Notes: a model not told the origin generated them from the sequence alone. Counted from the first letter of the stretch, positions 50,130 to 59,205 are shown. The stretch: 64,000 nt of DNA from an uncultured Chloroflexales bacterium (GCA_937902315.1 CALGUG010000009.1:96329-160328), one strand, 5' to 3'. Translations and numbers: made by a program.

Positions 50130-52536
50130 TGTCTTTGGCACTGTCTTGCGTTATAAGCTCTGGTTCGACTTGTGGGGCGCGCGCCAGCGTACGCTCCAGG
50201 CAGTGCTCACTATCGCGATAGGAGCGTTTGCGGTCGGTACGATTTTAGGCGCGAAACAGGGTGTGACGATCGACACCAAAGCGGCTTGGTCTACGGTCGA
50301 GGCCCCTTCGATCTTGCTGCGTGTCAATCCGCCCGCCGATGACCAACTGCTTGAGGCTCTGCGCAACCGCCCCGAGCTGCTCAAAGTCGATGCGCAAATG
50401 GAGCAGGCCATTGTGTGGCGCCCTAGCCCCGACGAACCTTGGCAGCCAGCCACTCTGATCGCACGCGACGATTACGAACAGCAAGAGCTGAATCTGCTCT
50501 TGTTGGAAGAAGGCGAATGGCCGTTCGGGCGTAGCGTGGCGGTTGAGCGTCGTTTCGGTGTCGAGGTGGGCGATCGTTTAGAGCTGCAGATCAACGATCG
50601 GCGTATCGAAGTACCTGTTGGGGGAACGATCTACAATCGCGTAGCTATGGCGGCCAGTTTAGGCGGCGATCTGGTCGTCTATACCACACGCGAGCGCTTC
50701 AGCAAAATGACGGGGCAAACGGGTTTTTCGACGATATTTGCCGCTGTCGATAACTATTCGTTTGAGACCGCCACTCAAATCTATAGCAAACTCTACAACG
50801 ATCTTTCGGAACAGGGCTTTAGCCTGCTTCCGGCTGCCTTCGATCGCTCGCCCGTCGTTGACCCACAGCGGGCGTGGTTTGAAGAGCTGATTACAGGCAT
50901 CGGTTTAGTGATGCAGGTTGTGAGCGCGATCGCTATGGGCCTGAGTCTGTTGCTGATCTATACCACCGTAACCGCGATCATCACCCAGCAGACCGCGCAG
51001 ATCGGCGAGCTGAAGGCGATCGGCGCCAGCAGCCGACAAATCGTCTATGTCTATCTCTGTCTTGTGGCGGCCTATGGTCTGATGGCGGCTCTTATTTCTG
51101 CGCCTCTTTCAGTTATTGGGGCCAATCTGCTGCGGATCGTCTTGATAACACGCCTTGGCCTTGATGCCGGGCCACCCCATATCAGTTGGGGCCCCTTAGC
51201 GATACAGTTGGCGCTCTGTATCTTCGCGCCGATCTTGATCGCGCTATTCCCCATTTTGCGCGGCGCACGTATCACCGTACGCGAGGCGATCAGCTTCTAT
51301 GGTCTGAGCAGCACGGGCAACCGGATCGATATTGTACTTGCGCGCCTCGTCTGGCTCTCGCGTGTGGTTTCGATGGCCATCAGTAATGCCTTTCGCAACC
51401 CTTCGCGCTTGGTGCTGACCCAACTTGCGCTGGGCGGGGCGGGCGTTACGCTTGTAGCGGTACTGAGCACCCAAGCGACCCTATACTATACCAGCGGCGA
51501 CTTGATGCACAGTATCTATCCTTTTGAAGTTCAGCTCGATACAAAACGCCCTGTCAGCCTGGCCCAGCTGAGCAAAGCTGCCGATCTGCCCGGAGTTGAG
51601 CGCATCGAGGTTTGGCAGACCTTGAGCGTTGTTTTAGAGACCGCCGACGGCCATAGCCGCGCCCTGCAGTTGAATGGAGTGCCACTCCCATCACAGGCAT
51701 ATCGTCCACAGTTGTACGCTGGACGCTGGCTCCAAGCTGATGACACCTACGCTCTGACTCTCGTTGAAAGCTTGGCCACTCAACTCAATATCGAGGTCGG
51801 CGATAAGGTCAAGATCGCTATTCCTTCGCGTGATGGCCGAACTGTCTGGGCCAGCGAACGCGAGTGGGAGGTGGTAGGCATCGTGCTCGAACCATACTTG
51901 CGCAATCTCAGTCGTTTTGGCTTTGCGCCGCGCGATACGTTGATCGAGGAAGCTCAGTTCGGCCAGCGCTTCACTCGTGTTCAGATCCAGATTCCCGCTG
52001 CGACTGGCCAGAATGCCGCTCAGATCGCCAGTGCCTTGCGCGACTTCTACGATCGACAAGGTGTCGAGATGTATACCACGATGAACGACACCGTTGCCGA
52101 GCGCAGCGAAATGGAAGCCAGCAACCTCGATGTAATCGCAATGCTGCTGCTCGCGATCGCTGTGATCATGGCGGCGGTTGGCGGGGTTGCCCTCAGCGGT
52201 GTTTTGCAGATCAGTGTGCTTGAACGCCGTCGCGAGATCGGTGTTTTGCGAGCGATCGGCGCAACACCGCGGGTGGTGCGCAGTCTGTTCGTGATCGAAG
52301 GCTTGATCTTGGGCTGGCTCAGTTGGCTGGTGGCCCTCGCGCTGAGCTATCCGGTCGGTCTGCTGCTCAGTCGAATGCTAGCTAGCACCATCGGCATCAG
52401 TATCGTCTATCAATATTCGTGGGGCGGCCTGCTCTTTTGGTTTGTACTCGCCAGCGTGATCGGAGTTTGCGCCAGCTTGGCCCCCGCTCAACGCGCCATC
52501 AACGCTAATGTTCAGGAGAGCCTCGCCTATGAGTGA
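50122..52536 (+). CDS. FtsX-family ABC permease (two FtsX domains)
   Basis: Membrane protein of 804 residues with two FtsX-type halves. An N-terminal membrane segment (AVLTIAIGAFAVGTILGAK, about residues 29-47) and an extracellular domain precede the first FtsX core (MGLSLLLIYTTVTAIITQQ, GELKAIGASSRQIVYVY). A second extracellular domain leads to the second core (MLLLAIAVIMAAVGGVALSG, REIGVLRAIGATPRVVRSL). The double GELKAIGA/IGVLRAIGA motif marks the tandem layout. Such permeases act as mechanotransmission or efflux units with a MacB-like ATPase. It overlaps both flanking ATPase genes by eight bases. Two different ATPases with one double permease is unusual; they may form a heterodimer. Confidence 0.9.
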   Translation: MRDVFGTVLRYKLWFDLWGARQRTLQAVLTIAIGAFAVGTILGAKQGVTIDTKAAWSTVEAPSILLRVNPPADDQLLEALRNRPELLKVDAQMEQAIVWRPSPDEPWQPATLIARDDYEQQELNLLLLEEGEWPFGRSVAVERRFGVEVGDRLELQINDRRIEVPVGGTIYNRVAMAASLGGDLVVYTTRERFSKMTGQTGFSTIFAAVDNYSFETATQIYSKLYNDLSEQGFSLLPAAFDRSPVVDPQRAWFEELITGIGLVMQVVSAIAMGLSLLLIYTTVTAIITQQTAQIGELKAIGASSRQIVYVYLCLVAAYGLMAALISAPLSVIGANLLRIVLITRLGLDAGPPHISWGPLAIQLALCIFAPILIALFPILRGARITVREAISFYGLSSTGNRIDIVLARLVWLSRVVSMAISNAFRNPSRLVLTQLALGGAGVTLVAVLSTQATLYYTSGDLMHSIYPFEVQLDTKRPVSLAQLSKAADLPGVERIEVWQTLSVVLETADGHSRALQLNGVPLPSQAYRPQLYAGRWLQADDTYALTLVESLATQLNIEVGDKVKIAIPSRDGRTVWASEREWEVVGIVLEPYLRNLSRFGFAPRDTLIEEAQFGQRFTRVQIQIPAATGQNAAQIASALRDFYDRQGVEMYTTMNDTVAERSEMEASNLDVIAMLLLAIAVIMAAVGGVALSGVLQISVLERRREIGVLRAIGATPRVVRSLFVIEGLILGWLSWLVALALSYPVGLLLSRMLASTIGISIVYQYSWGGLLFWFVLASVIGVCASLAPAQRAINANVQESLAYE

Positions 52537-53227
52537 GATCGTGATCGATGTACAGAATGTCGTCAAGCGCTTCCCGGTCGGCGATCGCGAGATCACCGTG
52601 CTCAAGGGCATCACCTTTCAAGTGCGGGCGGGCGAGTTTGTTGCGATCGTCGGCCAATCGGGCAGCGGCAAGTCGACCTTGTTGAACATGTTGACTGGTG
52701 TAGATCGCCCGAGCAGCGGGATGGTGCGCGTTGGCCAGCAGCTATTGCCCAATTTGAGCGAAAACGAGCTCGCGCTCTGGCGTCGCCACGAAGTCGGCAT
52801 CATCTTTCAGTTCTTCAACTTAGTGCCCGGCCTCACTCTCGCTCAGAATGTGCGTTTGCCCATGGAGTTAGCGGGTAAGTACACCCCTGCAGAGCGTTCG
52901 CAGCGAGTTATGCAGCTCTTGGAACAGGTTGATTTAGCCGATCGCGCCGATTGGCTGCCCTCGCGGGTGAGCGGCGGCGACCAACAACGAGCGGCTATCG
53001 CGCGTGCTGACGCTAACCAGCCTCCGATTATTTTTGGCGACGAGCCGACCGGACGCCAAGATCCCCGCTCGGCAGAGGCCTGCTTTGCACTCTTCCAGCG
53101 ATGGGTCGCAGCGGGCAAAACAGTCTTGCTTGTGACCCATAGCCGTGAGCTTGCTGCCCGTACAGGCCGTACCATCGAGATCGCCGATGGCCGAATTGTT
53201 CGTGATGAGGTGCGTTCCCATGCGTAA
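52529..53227 (+). CDS. ABC transporter ATP-binding protein, second (partly atypical motifs)
   Basis: ATPase subunit of 232 residues. Walker A IVGQSGSGKSTLLNML and Walker B IIFGDEPTG are intact. The signature VSGGDQQRAAIARADANQP has Asp where Leu is usual, and the D-loop reads GRQDPRSAE instead of GNLD, so the site it forms may be weak or degenerate. This is a common arrangement in heterodimeric ABC exporters. I used the ATG at 52529, whose first bases overlap the permease stop codon. The stop overlaps the adaptor's start (ATGCGTAA at 53220). Confidence 0.9.
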   Translation: MSEIVIDVQNVVKRFPVGDREITVLKGITFQVRAGEFVAIVGQSGSGKSTLLNMLTGVDRPSSGMVRVGQQLLPNLSENELALWRRHEVGIIFQFFNLVPGLTLAQNVRLPMELAGKYTPAERSQRVMQLLEQVDLADRADWLPSRVSGGDQQRAAIARADANQPPIIFGDEPTGRQDPRSAEACFALFQRWVAAGKTVLLVTHSRELAARTGRTIEIADGRIVRDEVRSHA

Positions 53228-54776
53228 AACGAGTTATCTCAGTTGCATAATACCCCTATTTGGATTGTTGTTGTCTGGCTGTGCTGTTTCCGCTGCCATT
53301 CCAAACTCAAGCCCTGCCACCAGCCCAACCGCGTTTACTGCCGCCAGCCAAACGCGAGCGATTGTGGCCGATGGAACGGTTTTGCCTGCCAAGGTCAGTG
53401 AATTGCGCTTTGAGATCGCCGGAACGGTGGCTGAGATCTTGGTCGAAGAGGGCCAAACGGTGCGACGGGGCGATGTTTTGGCGCGCCTCGATTCGCGTGA
53501 CCTTGAACTGGCGCTTGAACAGGCGCGCGCTGTCTTACGCGAAGCGCAAGCCGCCTACGCGCAGCTTGAAGCGGGCGCAACGCCCGAGCAGATCGCGGCC
53601 GCTCGCGCGCGACGCGACCAAGCCAATGCGCAATTCGCTCAAGTTCAGGCTGCCGTCACCTCTAGCGATCTTGCGGCGGCGGAAGCACAGGTGCGCCAAG
53701 CCAAAGAGCGCTTGGCCAAGCTGCTGGAAGGCGCTGACCCCGAGCAGATCTCGATCGCTCAGGCCAAAGTTGACCAAGCCCAGGCCAATCTGCTAACTCA
53801 ACGCGATCTGCTTTCGGCTGCAAAGACCAATGCCTATTTAGCCATGCAACAAGCCGTGGAGCAATTGACGATCGCTCAGTCGAACTATGCTACTGCCCAA
53901 GCCAACTGGAACAAGGTTCAAGATACGGGCGAGGATCCCATCAACCCGACCTTGCGCGATGCTCAAGGCAATAGTTCGAAAAATAAGCTTAACGACACCC
54001 AACGTCAGCAGTATTACGATGCCTACGTTCAAGCTCAGGCCGCTATGCAAGCTGCCGAGTACGCTTTGCAACAAGCTCAGACCCAATACGAGACTGCGCG
54101 CCAGAATGAAGTGACGGGAATCGCCTTGGCTGAAGCTCAACTGAACGAGGCGCAAGCCAATCTGGAGTATCTATTGGCCGACGCCAACCCCGATCAGATT
54201 GCCGCGGCCGAGGCTCAGGTTGCCCAGGCCCAAGCCGAGCTCGATAAGCTGCGCGGTAGCGAGCGCGCCGCCCAGATCGCTGCTGCCGAGGCTAATCTGC
54301 GTCTTGCCCAAGCCAACCTCGAAGAGGTTACCGCCGAGACGCGCGCTGTAGACCTCGATCTAGCTTTAGCTCGCATTCAGTCGGCCGAGGTTCAGGTGCG
54401 TCAGGCCGAACACCAGCTCAACAAAGCCAGCTTGCTTGCACCTTTTGATGGTACAATTGGCGAATTGAATCTTGATCTGGGCGAGCAGGTGAGTAGTTTG
54501 AGCGGGCCGGCTGTATTGATCGCCGATACCAGCGAGTGGAAGATCGAGACCGATAACCTCACCGAGCGCGATGTCGTGCGTTTTACGGTCGGTTCGCAGG
54601 CCAAGATCAGCTTTGAAGCCATTCCAGACCTTGAGCTAGACGGCAAAGTTCAAGCGATTAAACCCTTGGGCACCGATAAGTATGGCGATATCACCTATAC
54701 TGTAACCATCACTCCAAACCAGTGGGACGAGCGCCTACGTTGGCTTATGAGCGCGACCGTGACGATCGTGCCATAG
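53220..54776 (+). CDS. HlyD/MacA-like adaptor, predicted lipoprotein
   Basis: Periplasmic-adaptor-like protein of 518 residues. The N-terminal signal ends in the lipobox LLSGC (Cys at about residue 21), so it should be a membrane-anchored lipoprotein outside the cytoplasmic membrane. A biotinyl-lipoyl-like segment (FEIAGTVAEILVEEGQTV) flanks a very long alpha-helical hairpin (about residues 90-410), rich in Ala, Gln and Glu with heptad character (AQVAQAQAELDKLRG). The second lipoyl half (ASLLAPFDGTIGELNLDLGE) and a beta-barrel (FTVGSQAKISFEAIPD) follow. It would link the FtsX permease to the extracellular side. The start was chosen at 53220 with GAGG upstream. Confidence 0.9.
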   Translation: MRKTSYLSCIIPLFGLLLSGCAVSAAIPNSSPATSPTAFTAASQTRAIVADGTVLPAKVSELRFEIAGTVAEILVEEGQTVRRGDVLARLDSRDLELALEQARAVLREAQAAYAQLEAGATPEQIAAARARRDQANAQFAQVQAAVTSSDLAAAEAQVRQAKERLAKLLEGADPEQISIAQAKVDQAQANLLTQRDLLSAAKTNAYLAMQQAVEQLTIAQSNYATAQANWNKVQDTGEDPINPTLRDAQGNSSKNKLNDTQRQQYYDAYVQAQAAMQAAEYALQQAQTQYETARQNEVTGIALAEAQLNEAQANLEYLLADANPDQIAAAEAQVAQAQAELDKLRGSERAAQIAAAEANLRLAQANLEEVTAETRAVDLDLALARIQSAEVQVRQAEHQLNKASLLAPFDGTIGELNLDLGEQVSSLSGPAVLIADTSEWKIETDNLTERDVVRFTVGSQAKISFEAIPDLELDGKVQAIKPLGTDKYGDITYTVTITPNQWDERLRWLMSATVTIVP

Positions 54777-54842
54777 TGTGAAGTGCGCCTAAACCAAACA
54801 CGGCGGTTTAGGCGCGGTTTCATCTTTGAATCGATAGAGTGT

Positions 54843-55409
54843 ATGTTTAGAGATATGAATGTGAAAAAGAATGGTGATGGACGACTATCTGCTGAGGAGC
54901 GGCGCGAAGCTATTCTTGATGCAGCCGTAGTTGAGTTTGCAGCTTTAGGCTATTATGGCGCTTCGACCGAACGGATCGCTGCCAATGCAGGCATCTCGCA
55001 GCCCTATATCTTTCGCTTATTTGGTACGAAAAAAGAACTCTTTTTGGCGAGCGTCGAGCGTGTAATCAACATAATCAAGCTGACGCTTCAGGAGGCAGTC
55101 AAGGCCGACCCGGGCAATTCCTTAGCTGCCGTATACGACGCTTTCACTCGTTTGATGCATCAGCGCGATGAGTTGGTGCTCTTGCTCCAGGCCTTTGCTT
55201 CAGCCAAAGACCCCGATATGATGCAGTTGGGCCGCGTGCGCCTCGCTGAGGTCTACGACTTTGTAGCCGAGCTGACCGGCGCAGACGAGCGCGAGCTTCA
55301 GCAGTTTTTCGCCTACGGTATGCTCTTTATCGTAGCCGCCACCCTCGATATTCAGTCCATCGCGCCCGAGCAGCCTTGGGCCGCCAACCTGATTCGCCCT
55401 CTACCTTAA
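54843..55409 (+). CDS. TetR/AcrR-family transcriptional regulator (last gene of the ABC operon)
   Basis: Regulator of about 188 residues. The N-terminal HTH is clear: ERREAILDAAVVEFAALGYY, STERIAANAGISQPYIFRLF and KELFLASVERV. The C-terminal domain senses a ligand. It is encoded 66 bases after the adaptor gene on the same strand and precedes the operon's terminator. This arrangement plus the palindromic operators at 49275 and 49372 suggests that it represses its own operon until the pump's substrate binds. The start is uncertain: ATGs at 54843 and 54855 are both possible and neither has a strong ribosome binding site. Confidence 0.85.
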   Translation: MFRDMNVKKNGDGRLSAEERREAILDAAVVEFAALGYYGASTERIAANAGISQPYIFRLFGTKKELFLASVERVINIIKLTLQEAVKADPGNSLAAVYDAFTRLMHQRDELVLLLQAFASAKDPDMMQLGRVRLAEVYDFVAELTGADERELQQFFAYGMLFIVAATLDIQSIAPEQPWAANLIRPLP

Positions 55410-55450
55410 AAGGCTTCGAATGGCATAGACCTATGTCTTCGATGCAATAA

Positions 55451-55490
55451 TCGACCTCCAAGGCAAAACGCTTGGAGGTTGATCGTTTTA
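55451..55490 (+). terminator. Terminator of the ABC/TetR operon
   Basis: ACCTCCAAG pairs perfectly with CTTGGAGGT across an 8-base loop, followed by TGATCGTTTTA. Confidence 0.72.
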
Positions 55491-55628
55491 TCGCCTGTTT
55501 AGTATGGCTATATGACCTAACTGGATAGATTATTCACATCTCTACTCTGCATCGCCCCCTACTGTGTCTTCTTAGTGCTTTACTACTCATACTTGCCAAG
55601 TACGCTTCCTTGTTTGCTAGGTTTGTCA

Positions 55629-55646
55629 ATTGTCCTTTTGGACAAT
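55629..55646. promoter_or_regulatory. Palindromic operator candidate upstream of the DUF4188 gene
   Basis: ATTGTCC-TTTT-GGACAAT, perfect 7-bp arms; a further half-site ATGTCCAAAAG follows 10 bases later. It lies 106 bases upstream of the start codon. No regulator is assigned. The 342-base space otherwise holds only the terminator. Confidence 0.45.
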
Positions 55647-55751
55647 CTTTCGATATGTCCAAAAGTTTGCCCAAAATCGCCAGAAGAGACGATGTGTTTG
55701 CCGCATTAGAACGCTATTCTAGAGCCATCGATCATATGCAAGGAGGAATAT

Positions 55752-56216
55752 ATGGCAAGCTCAATCAATGTCGGACGTTTCACAGCTCAAATCGAAGGTG
55801 ATTTTGTAGTCTTTCTACTCGGTATGCGCATCAATCGGCCTTTACAGATCCATAAATGGTTGCCCGTTGCGCTAGCTTTCCCTAAAATGCTCAAAGAGCT
55901 TGAGCAACAGCCCGAATTAGGCTATTTGGGCGGCTTTTCGGCCCGCTCCGTGATAGTGCAATACTGGCGTTCGTTCGAACATCTGGAAGCCTATGCCCGC
56001 AATAAAACCGGTCACCACTTACCAGCCTGGAAAGCTTTCAATCAAAAGGTTGGATATAATACAGATGTTGTCGGTATTTGGCACGAGACCTATCTCATCA
56101 AGCAAGGTCAATACGAGAGCGTTTATGGCAACATGCCCCCGATCGGTTTGGGCGCGGTCGGCAAACTGATTCCGGCCACCCATGCTTATCAGCAAGCGCG
56201 TATGCGCCTAGAGTAA
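55752..56216 (+). CDS. DUF4188 family protein
   Basis: Protein of 154 residues with the family hallmarks VVFLLGMRINRPLQIHKWLP (about residues 18-37), LGYLGGFSARSVIVQYWRSF (about 56-75) and HHLPAWKAFN. The fold is likely a dimeric alpha/beta barrel similar to heme-degrading or aldoxime-dehydratase-like enzymes, but the family's function is not established. AAGGAGG lies five bases before the ATG. It lies upstream of the two-component genes (28-base gap), so it may be co-transcribed with them. The HHL may serve as a metal ligand; inference. Confidence 0.85.
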   Translation: MASSINVGRFTAQIEGDFVVFLLGMRINRPLQIHKWLPVALAFPKMLKELEQQPELGYLGGFSARSVIVQYWRSFEHLEAYARNKTGHHLPAWKAFNQKVGYNTDVVGIWHETYLIKQGQYESVYGNMPPIGLGAVGKLIPATHAYQQARMRLE

Positions 56217-56244
56217 AACAGCCGTAGCTCGCAGCAGGAACAAC

Positions 56245-57498
56245 ATGAAGCCGCCAGCTATACCCGCTGAATTTAGTAGAATAACCCAGATCTCTGGTTG
56301 GGCCGCAGCGCTCATCTCCTGTACGGTTCCTTTTAGTTTTGCCATGCCGCCAGCCCAGATGCTAGCCTATCTGCTCTGTGCGCTGCTGTATCTGCTGCTG
56401 GTCGGCATGGTTATGTATGATCTCGACTCCTGCTATACGCGCGTGACTCATACATGGTGGATCCCCGTTCGTTTTGTGCTGCTTGGCCTGTTGTGCACAG
56501 CGCTATTGCTCTTGTGCGATAACCTTATGCTGCAGCCCATGGCCTTTAGCGTGCCGTTTGTTCAAGCGGTTCTATCGCAGAATCAGCGTTTGGTGGCGTG
56601 GGTGGGTGCTCTCTATGCTATTTTGATGCTAGTGGGCCTGTGGCTAGCTGGCGCAGCCGCGCAAATCGTGCCGATCGGTGCTGTTTATGCTATGCTCTTT
56701 CTGTTCCTCTACGCCTTTGTACAGTTGGGCAATAGCCAAGCCCAGGCGCGTCAGCGGGCCGATGCGCTTGCCGCCGATTTAGCGTTGCAACGCGATGCGG
56801 CAGCGGCCTTAGCCGCCGAGAACGCTCGTTTATATCAGCAAGCCAGCATAAGCGCCGCTCTTTCGGAGCGTAACCGCATCGCTCGCGAGCTGCACGACAC
56901 CATCGCCCAAGGTTTGACCGCCACCTGTATGCAGCTTGAAGCCGCCCAACGCAGTTTCGATCGCGATTTGCAGCGTACCCGCCAGCGCCTCGACCGTGCG
57001 GCCGAGTTAGCTCATCAGACTCTGCGCGATGTGCGCCAGAGCGTCTGGATGCTAGCATCGCCCACTATCGAAGCTCAGACTTTGTGTGAGCTATTGAGCA
57101 CGCTTAGCGACGATGCGCGCCAGCAACACGCCCTAGCGATTGCGTATCAGCATGATGGCCCCGATCTTGAGCTGAGTAGCGAGCAGCAATTCCAGCTTTC
57201 ACGTATCGTGCAAGAAGCCTTGCAGAACGTGCGCAAACATGCCAACGCCCAGCAGGTCTGGATCCGTAGCGGGTTAGAACATGAGATGGTCTGGGTGCAG
57301 ATTCGTGATGACGGTCAAGGTTTCGATCCCAGCCAGGTGCGAAGCAGCGCCGAAGGCGGCTTTGGGCTGCTGAGCATGCGTGAGCGCAGCCATATTTTGG
57401 GCGGTCAATTAACCATTCAGAGCGATTCAAGCGGCAGTTTGATAGAGATTCGTTTTCCCCAGCAACAGGAGGCAGCCCTATGGGCATCCGAGTCTTGA
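56245..57498 (+). CDS. NarL-type sensor histidine kinase
   Basis: Membrane histidine kinase of 417 residues. The N-terminal ~160 residues have about five or six membrane segments and no large extracellular domain, so it probably senses within the membrane. A coiled-coil linker (about residues 165-205) leads into the HisKA_3 dimerisation domain with the phospho-acceptor His217 in RIARELHDTIAQG. The HATPase motifs are VRKHANAQQVWIRSG (N-box), DDGQGFDPS (G1) and GGFGLLSMRER (G2). Typical NarX/DesK-like organisation. It overlaps the response-regulator gene by 19 bases. Confidence 0.9.
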   Translation: MKPPAIPAEFSRITQISGWAAALISCTVPFSFAMPPAQMLAYLLCALLYLLLVGMVMYDLDSCYTRVTHTWWIPVRFVLLGLLCTALLLLCDNLMLQPMAFSVPFVQAVLSQNQRLVAWVGALYAILMLVGLWLAGAAAQIVPIGAVYAMLFLFLYAFVQLGNSQAQARQRADALAADLALQRDAAAALAAENARLYQQASISAALSERNRIARELHDTIAQGLTATCMQLEAAQRSFDRDLQRTRQRLDRAAELAHQTLRDVRQSVWMLASPTIEAQTLCELLSTLSDDARQQHALAIAYQHDGPDLELSSEQQFQLSRIVQEALQNVRKHANAQQVWIRSGLEHEMVWVQIRDDGQGFDPSQVRSSAEGGFGLLSMRERSHILGGQLTIQSDSSGSLIEIRFPQQQEAALWASES

Positions 57499-58103
57499 TC
57501 GTTGAAGATCAGCGGATCGTGCGCGAAGGTATTGTGGCTCTGCTCGAAGATGAAGAGCAGATTGAAATTGTGGGCGAGGCCGCCAACGGACGCGAGGCGA
57601 TCGCGATGTATGCCAGTTTGCGCCCCGATGTGGTCTTGATGGACCTTCAAATGCCCGAGATCGATGGCCCCGAGGCGACTCGTCAGATCCGCGCGGCAGA
57701 TCCGCAGGCGCGCGTGCTCGTGCTAACCACCTACGCTACCGATGAGTTTATCTTTACCGCTTTAAAAGCGGGTGCGAGTGGTTATCTGTTGAAGGATACT
57801 TCCGCCGATCAGCTTGTGGCTGCCATTAAAGCCGTGCAGCGCGGCGAGACTCAGCTATCGCCTCAGATCGCATCCCGTCTGGTGCACGGTATCTCGCAGG
57901 GCCGCCCCGAGCCCTTGAGCAGCCGCGAGATCGAGGTGCTGCGTTTAGTGGCCGATGGTCTCAACAACATTATGATCGCCGAAGCTTTATCGATCACACC
58001 GCGCACGGTGAAGGCCCACGTGCAAAATATCTTGGCCAAACTGGGCGCAAACAACCGCGCCGAGGCGGTTCGCTTGGCCTTGCAGCAAGGCATCATTCAG
58101 TAG
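57480..58103 (+). CDS. NarL/LuxR-type response regulator
   Basis: Response regulator of 207 residues: receiver domain with phospho-acceptor Asp55 in VVLMDLQMPE, conserved Lys in GYLLKDTSADQL, and a C-terminal LuxR-type helix-turn-helix (LSSREIEVLRLVADGLNNIM and ITPRTVKAHVQNILAKLGAN). It overlaps the end of the kinase gene by 19 bases, so the two form a classical pair. It probably controls the neighbouring BceAB-like transporter, which lies 416 bases downstream, and perhaps the DUF4188 gene. No binding site could be identified. Confidence 0.92.
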   Translation: MGIRVLIVEDQRIVREGIVALLEDEEQIEIVGEAANGREAIAMYASLRPDVVLMDLQMPEIDGPEATRQIRAADPQARVLVLTTYATDEFIFTALKAGASGYLLKDTSADQLVAAIKAVQRGETQLSPQIASRLVHGISQGRPEPLSSREIEVLRLVADGLNNIMIAEALSITPRTVKAHVQNILAKLGANNRAEAVRLALQQGIIQ

Positions 58104-58200
58104 CTTATATGCTACTTTAACCTACACACTTTTTCTGTGCGTGCCCAACAGCCCGCTCTTGCGAACCACTTTTCCAACTCTGCTTGTTTTCTTCACTATT

Positions 58201-58265
58201 TTGGCGGAGAGGCTCCTAGCCCTCATTCGGTCCTCACCGCGTCCGCCTTCGGCTATCAACATCCC
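58201..58265 (+). repeat. REP-like dispersed element, family 1 (copy L)
   Basis: TTGGCGGAGAGGCTCCTAGC and core GCGTCCGCCTTCGGCTAT followed by CAACATCCC, near the consensus. It fills the middle of the space 58104-58519, which otherwise shows nothing I can name. Confidence 0.82.
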
Positions 58266-58519
58266 TTCCAACAAAGAGGTCTGATCTCCCAACGAAGCGG
58301 ATCGCCCATGTACGAAGCGCGCGGGCCCTGACAGATCCTGTCGAAGCCAACTTGCAGCTGAGAACTTCCTTTCCATTCTCATTTGTCTCTTTGGAAAGCT
58401 CATGTTAGGATAGGCCAATACACTGATTTGCTATCTCTAGAGCGGCTGATACGTGCGGGCTTTAGCTGCATGCCTGCCCGTTTCGAACTGCTGTTTAGCC
58501 CTGATAGGCAGATGTAAAT

Positions 58520-59203
58520 ATGAGCGTTGTACAAACCATAGAGCTGCGCAAGCAGTACGGAACCGAGTCGAACCTTGTTCAGGCTCTCGCGGGAGTAAGC
58601 TTTTCGCTGGAACGCGGCGAATTCGTTGCGCTTGTAGGTTCCTCTGGCAGCGGCAAATCGACCTTGCTGCATATCCTTGGGGGCGTCGATCGGCCAACGT
58701 CTGGCACGGCAATCGTCGACGGCGAAGATGTCTCGGCGCTCGATGCGACGAAGGCAGCGATCTACCGTCGGCGCAAAGTCGGCCTGATCTATCAATTCTA
58801 CAACTTGATCCCCACCCTAACCGTGAAGCAGAATATCCTCTTGCCCCTGCGTTTAGACAACAAGCAGCCCGATCCCGCCCTCTTTGATCTGCTGCTGAGC
58901 AGTTTGGGCCTTGAGCAGAAGCTTGATGCGCTGCCGCAACAGCTCTCGGGCGGCCAGCAACAGCGGGTAGCCATCGCGCGCAGCCTGATCTATCGCCCGG
59001 CTCTGCTCTTGGCCGACGAGCCGACCGGTAATCTCGATCAGCGCCACTCTGCAGAGATCATCGCTCTGCTTCGGGAGTTTAACCAGCGCTTAGAGCAGAC
59101 CATTTTGCTGGTCACTCACGATGACCGGATCGCAGCACAAACCGATCGGGTTATTCAGATCGAAGACGGGCTGATCATCAGCGATAGCAAACCATCGAGT
59201 TAA
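58520..59203 (+). CDS. ABC transporter ATP-binding protein (BceA/LolD-type)
   Basis: ATPase subunit of 227 residues with Walker A LVGSSGSGKSTLLHILG (about residues 39-55), Q-loop LIYQFYNLIPTL, intact signature QLSGGQQQRVAIARSL and Walker B LLLADEPTGNLDQ. The H-loop is in LLVTHDD. It pairs with the FtsX permease two bases downstream (BceAB-like), a module that in other bacteria detoxifies peptide antibiotics or exports lipids. The start is ATG at 58520; the ribosome binding site is weak. A two-component system lies directly upstream, but of the NarL rather than BceRS type. Confidence 0.92.
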   Translation: MSVVQTIELRKQYGTESNLVQALAGVSFSLERGEFVALVGSSGSGKSTLLHILGGVDRPTSGTAIVDGEDVSALDATKAAIYRRRKVGLIYQFYNLIPTLTVKQNILLPLRLDNKQPDPALFDLLLSSLGLEQKLDALPQQLSGGQQQRVAIARSLIYRPALLLADEPTGNLDQRHSAEIIALLREFNQRLEQTILLVTHDDRIAAQTDRVIQIEDGLIISDSKPSS

Positions 59204-59205
59204 GT

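Noticed and set aside
55610..55801. Plus-strand open frame of 63 codons before the DUF4188 gene
   Set aside because: Overlaps the palindromic site and the start of the DUF4188 gene in another frame; no ribosome binding site.
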